Shown here: positions 58,101-64,000 of the stretch, in pieces
How positions within the stretch are numbered: the stretch's first letter is position 1
How the letters are laid out: each line of letters begins with the position of its first letter
NCBI RefSeq assembly: GCF_000302455.1
Contig: NZ_AMPO01000001.1
Location: 189,001 to 253,000 of the forward strand
DNA from: Methanobacterium formicicum DSM 3637
GTDB taxonomy: Archaea > Methanobacteriota > Methanobacteria > Methanobacteriales > Methanobacteriaceae
DNA length: 64,000 nucleotides
Direction of reading: 5' to 3'
The notes under the pieces: generated by a model
Told to the model about the DNA's origin: nothing
Seen by the model: only the letters and a program-made list of their open reading frames with translations
Databases searched by the model: none
Program-made: the position numbers and the translations under genes

Positions 58101-60504
58101 TTTTTATTGTATTTTCAGAGATTTTGTTATTACTTGAATAAAGAAGGACAATTCCATCTAGAGTATTTTCTGCCACATTATTCATAAAGAGAGTATTATT
58201 ATTTGTATTTTGAAGACCAATACCTGATGTATTGATTGTTACATTATTCCCTGATATTGTGTTGTTATTTGAATTGAGGATAAGAATACTATATCCTGTG
58301 TTGTTTGTGGCATTATTGTTAGATATGATGATGGTGTTTGAATCAAAGATAATAATTCCCCCACCGGTAGTTTCACAAATACCATTATTTATTATATTAT
58401 TTTCAGATAGTATGATGCTGGTTGCATTATTAATGTAAATACCTATCTTATTGTTTTGTAGATTATTTCTAATTATGCTCAGGTAATTTGAATTATCAAT
58501 GTAGTATCCCTTAAAATTGTTGTGTATTGCATTATTCTCCGATATAGTGTTGTTATTAGAATGGCACATATAAATTCCATTGTACCCATTGTTTGTAACA
58601 TTGTTTTGAAATATTAAATTGTTACTTGAATTTTCAAGATAAATTCCATTAAACGTACTGTTCGTCACATTGTTTCCAGTTATCCTTGTATTATTTGAGT
58701 TATAGACGCAAATACCATCGTAACTATTTGTTATGGAATTTCCAGTTACATTACAATCATTGGCTTCAGATAATAAGATTCCGTAACTAGTAGATCCTTT
58801 TATGGTAAATCCTTGAATTGTTGAGTTACTATAAAAAATCATGAAAACTGGCAATGAGGAATCCATAGGTTGAACTGTAACTTCTTTTCCATAAGCTGAG
58901 ATTAAATTAATTTGTTTATCTACAACCACATTTTCAGTATAGGATCCTCCTCCTACGAGTAGTGTGTCACCGTTTAGGGTATTTATAGCATTAATTGCTG
59001 CTTGAATAGTGTTAAATCTTTCATTTGTCCTATTATTATACACTGGATTTAAAACATAAGTCCATGGTTGCACATCAACACTTTCAGGGAGTATGTGAAA
59101 AGAATTATAGGTATCCAAGATTTTACTGAAAGTATAGATCATATTATTGTAACTCATTGTTCCGGATCCAATAAGCCCATAGGATGGTGCCTGATTATTA
59201 TTGCTAATAATATATGTGTTAATACGCTGCGCAAAATCAATATAACCAGATTTAGTTAAAATACTTGAAACCAGAGATTCTTGCTGAGAAGAAGGTGCAG
59301 TATCATCGAGGAGCGGTATTGGAGTGGTATCATTGTTGTTAATCTGATTCGTTGCCAAAACTGCTAATTGCAAATATTGTGCCATATTAACTGTCACTGA
59401 ACCAATTGTAACAGTATTGGGCATGGTTTTATTATACTCTATGCTGTTTTTTAGTTGAACTGAAGCTGCTACAATCTGTGCAGGAGTAAAAGTGGTTGAA
59501 TTAAAGACAATAGGAATATTTGCTGCACTCCAGGGCTTAACTCTAATATACGCAGGCAGATATCCATAAGTATGATAAACACTCAAAATTCGACTAAATA
59601 AATAAACTTCAGACGAATATCCAATTTGACCTAATCCAAGATAACCATAGGGTGGTGCTTGATGATTGTTATCCATATAATCATCAACACGGAGAGCAAA
59701 ATCAATATAATCCGCTTTACTCATACTGCCACTATTCAACTGTTCCTCTTGTGACCCGGGTATACTATCACTTGACAAAACTATTCGAGTATTATTGTTA
59801 TTTTTTATCTGATTTGTGGCCTGAACCGCCAGATGTAAAAACTGTGCAGTGTTGATATTAACTCCTGCAACAGTTACCGTGCTTGGTACATTTTTAGTAG
59901 ATTCAATTTTTGCATTTAAAACATTAGCTGCAGAAACTATCTGAGTGGGAGTAAAATTGAAAGACTGTGACTCAGTTATTGGAATATTGCTTGTAGACCA
60001 GGATTTCATAGTTATCTGAGTTGGTAAAGTACCAGAACAATTATAAATCGTTAAAACACGACTAAAAAGATAAACCTGAGACGAATAACTAATTTTTCCA
60101 GGACCGGCATAACCATAAGGAGGGGCCTGATGATTACCATCCATATAACCATCAATACGCTGCGCAAAATCAACATAATCTGCCTTACTCATACTACCAG
60201 TATTCAGTTCTTCTTCCTGATAACTGGGCGCAGTGTCACTTTCTAAATAAATTGGAGAACTGTTATTGCTGTTAATGTGATCAGTGGCCTGAACCGCCAG
60301 ATGAAGATACTGTGCAGTGTTCACAGTTTGCCCATTAACAACCACACTACTTGGTAACGCATTATTAGTTTCAATCTGATTTTTAACATCAACCGAAGCT
60401 GAAGCAATATCACTCGAGGTAAAATTAGAAGTTGCAGAAACACAACCAATTCCTAAAAGAAAAACAACACTGATCAGCATAATTAAAGTTATTACCTTTT
60501 TCAT
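52102..60504 (-). CDS. giant secreted adhesin-like protein with pseudomurein-binding and beta-helix repeats
   Basis: 2,800 aa from the ATG at 60504 (GGAGGGG upstream). Signal peptide MKKVITLIMLISVVFLLGIG. Residues about 28-490 are three modules of about 155 aa, each with two pseudomurein-binding repeats (KNQIETNNALPSSVVVNGQT ... QAPPYGYAGPGK pattern). Then come four units of parallel beta-helix (NNTISGNNVTNN type), each ending in NWWGTN at about 863, 1193, 1645 and 2008 and followed by an Ig-like strand domain. A chitobiase-like segment lies near 1320-1400. The last 600 residues are not repetitive and include a hydrophobic stretch (about 2610-2650). Likely anchored to the cell wall and exposed. 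Confidence 0.88.
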   Translation of the reverse strand: MKKVITLIMLISVVFLLGIGCVSATSNFTSSDIASASVDVKNQIETNNALPSSVVVNGQTVNTAQYLHLAVQATDHINSNNSSPIYLESDTAPSYQEEELNTGSMSKADYVDFAQRIDGYMDGNHQAPPYGYAGPGKISYSSQVYLFSRVLTIYNCSGTLPTQITMKSWSTSNIPITESQSFNFTPTQIVSAANVLNAKIESTKNVPSTVTVAGVNINTAQFLHLAVQATNQIKNNNNTRIVLSSDSIPGSQEEQLNSGSMSKADYIDFALRVDDYMDNNHQAPPYGYLGLGQIGYSSEVYLFSRILSVYHTYGYLPAYIRVKPWSAANIPIVFNSTTFTPAQIVAASVQLKNSIEYNKTMPNTVTIGSVTVNMAQYLQLAVLATNQINNNDTTPIPLLDDTAPSSQQESLVSSILTKSGYIDFAQRINTYIISNNNQAPSYGLIGSGTMSYNNMIYTFSKILDTYNSFHILPESVDVQPWTYVLNPVYNNRTNERFNTIQAAINAINTLNGDTLLVGGGSYTENVVVDKQINLISAYGKEVTVQPMDSSLPVFMIFYSNSTIQGFTIKGSTSYGILLSEANDCNVTGNSITNSYDGICVYNSNNTRITGNNVTNSTFNGIYLENSSNNLIFQNNVTNNGYNGIYMCHSNNNTISENNAIHNNFKGYYIDNSNYLSIIRNNLQNNKIGIYINNATSIILSENNIINNGICETTGGGIIIFDSNTIIISNNNATNNTGYSILILNSNNNTISGNNVTINTSGIGLQNTNNNTLFMNNVAENTLDGIVLLYSSNNKISENTIKNNLDTGIYLGNSDNTEITENTITNNHKGITLYFSPATVNFNRIAENDLVGLFNQYSNFVNATNNWWGTNTPTASSSNSSDIYILGGNIVYSPWIVFDINSIRVSDGISNITADLTYNNEGTDTLSLGHVPDEIIINFTTDFGIIQQTGLTVNGKAISQLSYNVPHNTVNVTATLDNQAISKTVNLFKVYNTVTQEGFTTIQAAINDSSTSNGDIIEVANGIYNENILLNKSLTLNAANGSSPIINGSITINSGGSNSLIQGFTVKGIYINSSNNNTISDNIISNQTGVSIYNSNYNKILNNTISQNTGNGISVQLGYNNIISGNKITYNTDGISINRSYNNTVYSNTISNNTGCGINIFDYSGYVNYINFNKIVSNGLYGLYIEEGLINATHNWWGTNNLTESLSGPSDVAIEYGTVYYDPYLVLNVTANPMATDNNSTITADFTHDNNGNDTCPQGHIPDGIPVNFTTNLGTITSPAYTKNGKAILTFKTGTTTSGIANITTTVDRQSIQLNITVDTIAPTLNATLDSGLYTTTQYVNLTAGDNLDLHPIIYYTTNGSTPTVSSTIYAAPIAITTTTTLKFMAVDFTGNQSPVGTLYYIFASVGNLNTGIGYSSIQNAINDNLTLDGHVIIVGNGTYTENILVNKNLTLIPYDGNVTIQAANLNNPVITINSGGSESVISGFILTGATGTSSSGIYLNQASNCTIAGNTLTNNYYGLLLISSHDNMIWDNILTGNLMDAIRLNSSNNNTIYSNTIQNNNGTGIYLANSLYTLIMANTFQNNLMNGIELTSSNNSTVYENTITGNHQSGIKATSSSADINFNIIVGNTAYGLYNLGNGTVNATNNWWGTNNLTVSSTSPSNIYIAGGAVTYDPWLVIGLTGSTITVTHNGTSDSEITADLTQNNQGDDTSGSGTIPDGLPVNFTTTLGTINSTATVRSGKAKVTLTSSPADGATTVNATLGSFTVSKLFHKSFSNIQDAVSDSLTVDGDVILVTNGTYLENVVISKNLTIVSEGNVTVQSSNPSSPVFTVNNCINVMIYGFNMTGATQSSAIYLNNANNCYIIDNTITNVGLNSTGEFGYGIFMNSTTNCTVSGNVLQNNLGGIDLEYSNNTLLSGNNVTGSTCHGIYLLSSDNTTVSENNLTNNDLCGISIEYSNSFVITGNDFEDNTCPGVYLYYSSGEFHFNRILGNGQYGIYSRGGTVNATNNWWGTNYPNTYGSLYRDIYVSSGTLYYDPWLVLTVTPTSYKVSEGKVYEATITADLNHNSDGEEVSTVVYTPDGIPVTFTSDNNSTITNTSYTEDGKASVTLILDSSLQSGLTNVNATLDVGHASTSVDRIAKVTITIVSSAIDLSTNQTLYLTYEVPLNESVSWVSVLYKSTSNDFGTFQNEVDLIVNGEVVQNTTVTNLNYFNNKDVVSEKVWYNVNFLNWLFSESEESEMALDSIVYRNPVLQNLTGKALEAGLLTIIQQNNGFTDSEMQLIQYRKYFTDYLITYINYPGDAVKKFSFEDPDSGEVVGINLPGNPIFRESTMIYANGGYFHVDDRNDPTSRVYKNEGYEGVRSFAIVTTKVTDEMLQYWLDEKDRTNANGTLLYPEGPMKAAYGTFLESLLVIKCHDIVADAAANKYNVTWSRTTPIVVSVCDDAYETYITGEMDHRMGMDVVGDAENVKAFRYACSSSFSAIEYWVGSALFPSDNPASNLLGSVTLGLGYKMFNGEPLEIFESNGYTIIRAVGDNQRILIIDPATGLVRDAGSIDLNDTISGTRCYGDQQTEWANDYGNAILDNEPAIKRAAETGEDLVTDWGQDDMGDTVLGLASSVAISVGVAMLVCSGPPGWLALAVIGLGVAGSYFASDLDEGWTTSRWINFGLNVGPSLIPFIGAEGGVAGRLGISYVTKTGAKKMVTTISGNSESYVITNMPKWGGGTFTGGYMSTVEYVKYGTTKRVIRTAFGDTEQEAAKNALKYTVLPSRVAVIVNNYSPEMDYYGSVTYDNISDYFATV

Positions 60505-60978
60505 AACAAATCCCCTCCCTAAACCCAGTAATATCAACTAATATTTAATACTTTCTATATTAATTATATTATTACTAAATGGGCAAATACTTTAAAAAAA
60601 GTAATAATTGAATAAAATAACCAAACAGTGACATAAATACTACAATAAATCACCAATGCAAACAAAAACATTGTATGTTTATACCCCCGAACCCACTAAT
60701 CTCCCTAAAATTAACTAAAAACCCCAAATATCTCTTTAAACAATTTATAAATTATATTAAAAATAGTTATAAATGTATTATTAAATCAGAGTTATAAAAA
60801 ACTCCTCTAAAGGCCATTAACCCCATTCAATTAATAAAAAAGTATTTAAAAAGAGTTTACCAGATTAATTAATAATAAACCCTTTAAAAGTTTATAATAG
60901 AAACTGGTTTTAAAAGAATACTACTCATACGCTGGGAAACTTTACCTATTTATACCACTACCCAAAATATAATTGGTC
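60505..60978. other. A+T-rich divergent control region
   Basis: No gene. TATA-like runs such as AGTATTAAATATTAG (about 60537-60551, minus strand) may serve the giant gene. Nothing else recognised. Confidence 0.4.
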
Positions 60979-62727
60979 ATGGATAACGGCTTTTTCTGTG
61001 AAAAGTGCGGAATGATAAAAGACCGCTGCATATGTAACTCTGGAAGTGTTGAAAACACCATCCAGGCTAAAACTCCCAAAATATCATCATCAAGAATCAA
61101 CGCCATTAAAAAGGCTTATCCCCACATTGACGAGGACATAATTGAGAAGTTCCCCTTCGCATCACCAAGGGAAGGGCAGCTGGAGATAATATCTGAAATC
61201 AGGGATGCCATAGATGAGGGCTACTCTAACATAATCCTGGAAGCCGGTACAGGAACCGGTAAGTCAGTGGTGGCCACCACCCTGGCCCGGCTTTACCATC
61301 CGGCTTACATACTCACCATGACCAAGCAGCTCCAGTCCCAGTACGCAGCAGAGTTTGGTTACCCCATGGTGAAGGGCCGTGGGAACTTCCTGTGCCAGAA
61401 TGAGAACCTGGAGTTTAGCTGTGACCAGGGAACCTGCCAGACCATTCCCAGCACCCAGAAATTCGCCTGTGATTATGGTATCAGTAAGTCTCCCTTTGGT
61501 GGAGAAGTGCACGCTTTTCAGGATGCCTTCGGAAGTCCCATGTATTTCCGTTCCAACAACCGGTGCCGCTACTGGGATCAAAAAGCCCATGCAGCAGAAA
61601 GCTCTATAACCCTGATGAATTATGATTATGCACTCCTGGAACTTAACTACGTGAAACACTTCGGGAAAAGGGATCTGATGGTCCTGGATGAGGCCCATAA
61701 CCTGGAGAACAAGCTCATGCAACGCCTGGAGGTTAACCTCTACAACCGCCGGCTGCAGCGTGAAATCAAAAAGACCATACCTCAAAGTATGCTGCAGCAC
61801 AATGAGCCCCAGGAATGGATACTCTTTGTGGAATCACTCTACGAGGACTACCAGGACATCAACCTGAAACAGATCCCTAAAAACCAGGCCGACAGGGTTA
61901 ACCGGATGAAGATGAACCTGAGTGAACTCTCACGGAATCTGGAGGATAATCCAGATAACTGGGTGGTGGACACCAGCCCAGGAGGAGTTTCCTTCAAACC
62001 ACTCCGGGTTAACACCTACGCCAACGACCGGCTGCTTAACCACGCAGATATAAGGCTGTTTATGAGTGCCACTATTCTGGATCAGGATCTGTTCTGCCAG
62101 TGGTTGGGTATTGACCCTGAAGAAACCTATCACCTGGAAATTAAGAGTATTTTCCCACCATCATCCCGTCCAGTTCACCTGAAACTGGTGGGTAACATGT
62201 CCCATCGCCTGATTAAACGTACCGCCCCCAAGACCATCCCGGTACTGGAGAAGATCATTGAACACCATAAATATGAAAGAGGATTGATACACACCCATAA
62301 CTACAAGTGCCAGGAGTATATCATCAAACACATGAAAAATCCCCGTTTAATGGGCCATAACTCCAAAAACAGGGAGCATGTTTTGAACCGGTTTGAACAC
62401 AGTAATGACCCCCGGGTGCTGGTGAGTCCTTCCATGAGTGAAGGGGTGGATCTGCCCTATGAAAAGTGCCAGTTCCAGGTTATCTACAAGATACCATTCC
62501 CCTACCTGGGAGATCCCCAGATCAACCAGCGCAAACAGCAGGACCCTTCATGGTATGCATATAAAACCATTATGACACTCCTCCAGGCCTATGGTCGGGG
62601 AATGCGAGCTGAAGATGATTACTGTGAGACCTACATCTTAGATGGGAACTTCCGCATGTTACTCCGGAACAAACTTTACCGGGAACTGGTACCCAGCTTC
62701 TTCAAGGATGCTATACAGAGGGAATAA
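60979..62727 (+). CDS. XPD/DinG-family superfamily 2 DNA helicase
   Basis: About 582 aa. A short zinc ribbon (CEKCGMIKDRCIC) opens the protein. Walker A EAGTGTGKS, DEAH box VLDEAHN, helicase motif QAYGRGMRAEDD and four cysteines in the iron-sulfur domain region (CQNENLEFSCDQGTCQTI ... FACDYG). XPD-type helicases unwind 5'-3' in repair. Start taken as the ATG; a TTG two codons earlier is possible and neither has a strong ribosome binding site. Confidence 0.88.
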   Translation: MDNGFFCEKCGMIKDRCICNSGSVENTIQAKTPKISSSRINAIKKAYPHIDEDIIEKFPFASPREGQLEIISEIRDAIDEGYSNIILEAGTGTGKSVVATTLARLYHPAYILTMTKQLQSQYAAEFGYPMVKGRGNFLCQNENLEFSCDQGTCQTIPSTQKFACDYGISKSPFGGEVHAFQDAFGSPMYFRSNNRCRYWDQKAHAAESSITLMNYDYALLELNYVKHFGKRDLMVLDEAHNLENKLMQRLEVNLYNRRLQREIKKTIPQSMLQHNEPQEWILFVESLYEDYQDINLKQIPKNQADRVNRMKMNLSELSRNLEDNPDNWVVDTSPGGVSFKPLRVNTYANDRLLNHADIRLFMSATILDQDLFCQWLGIDPEETYHLEIKSIFPPSSRPVHLKLVGNMSHRLIKRTAPKTIPVLEKIIEHHKYERGLIHTHNYKCQEYIIKHMKNPRLMGHNSKNREHVLNRFEHSNDPRVLVSPSMSEGVDLPYEKCQFQVIYKIPFPYLGDPQINQRKQQDPSWYAYKTIMTLLQAYGRGMRAEDDYCETYILDGNFRMLLRNKLYRELVPSFFKDAIQRE

Positions 62728-62847
62728 CCCCACTGTTCATAGAAAAGTAAGATAGTTTTAATATAGAGTTTAAATAAACCATTACCCAGTATATTAATAA
62801 TCATTGTTAGTTTCAGGGCCAATCCAAGTAATGAGAGGTATAATGAA

Positions 62848-64000
<1,153 letters not shown>

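Overview
The window reads as the chromosome of a hydrogenotrophic, pseudomurein-walled methanogen, most likely Methanobacterium or a close relative in the Methanobacteriales. The basis is a six-OB-fold archaeal RPA, RadA, HdrA, an archaeal-type MetK, homoaconitase-type LeuC/LeuD proteins, an MsvR/F420H2-oxidase locus, and a giant surface protein with pseudomurein-binding repeats. Genes are compact, often with strong GGAGG/GGTGA ribosome binding sites and some TTG or GTG starts. No tRNA, rRNA or CRISPR array was recognised.

Region 1 (1-13.1 kb) is housekeeping: homoaconitase-type subunits and a MarR regulator, then RPA, RadA, HdrA and GlyA, a flavoprotein-ferredoxin (DmrB/DmrX-like), a HEAT-repeat protein, an NTF2-fold protein and a DUF192 protein. 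A perfect six-copy 10-bp tandem repeat lies between hdrA and glyA.

Region 2 (13.2-27.1 kb) is an accessory island, visibly richer in A+T. It holds a SIR2-like protein with a zinc knuckle, a 405-aa protein of unknown family, a DUF365-like protein, and a compact minus-strand operon: an AT-hook/ribbon-helix-helix protein, a nuclease-methyltransferase fusion of BcgI type, a two-domain specificity subunit and a HEPN protein with RNxxxH. No HsdR is present. A 176-bp array of sixteen 11-bp A/T units lies just upstream of this operon. Next come small hypothetical genes, an AbrB-like regulator operon divergent from a 282-aa protein across a duplicated operator-like site, and a tyrosine recombinase facing away from metK. 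The island looks like an integrated element or defence island with its recombinase at the right edge; I found no attachment-site pair.

Region 3 (27.2-43.7 kb) returns to core genes: metK, ileS, purL, a DGK1/SEC59-like kinase, a NatAB-like ABC exporter, a CadD-like membrane protein, moeA, a site-2-type protease, a small zinc-ribbon protein and a CoA-disulfide-reductase/NADH-oxidase-like flavoprotein.

Region 4 (43.7-50.4 kb) is an oxygen and redox stress locus. A rubredoxin fusion, a rubrerythrin and F420H2 oxidase (FprA) lie on the minus strand, and MsvR is divergent from FprA across two inverted repeats with TTCG-N8-CGAA geometry. A MetX-like hydrolase, a DUF447 flavin-binding protein and CbiL follow.

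Region 5 (50.5-64 kb) holds an orphan MNT nucleotidyltransferase, a membrane protein placed just behind a 2,800-aa secreted adhesin-like protein, an XPD/DinG-type helicase, and the start of a DUF4011-type protein cut by the window end.

The best candidate for an undescribed system is the 17.1-21.7 kb operon: a self-contained restriction-modification module whose expected helicase-nuclease subunit is absent and whose last gene is a putative HEPN RNase. An AT-hook regulator and an A/T repeat array precede it.
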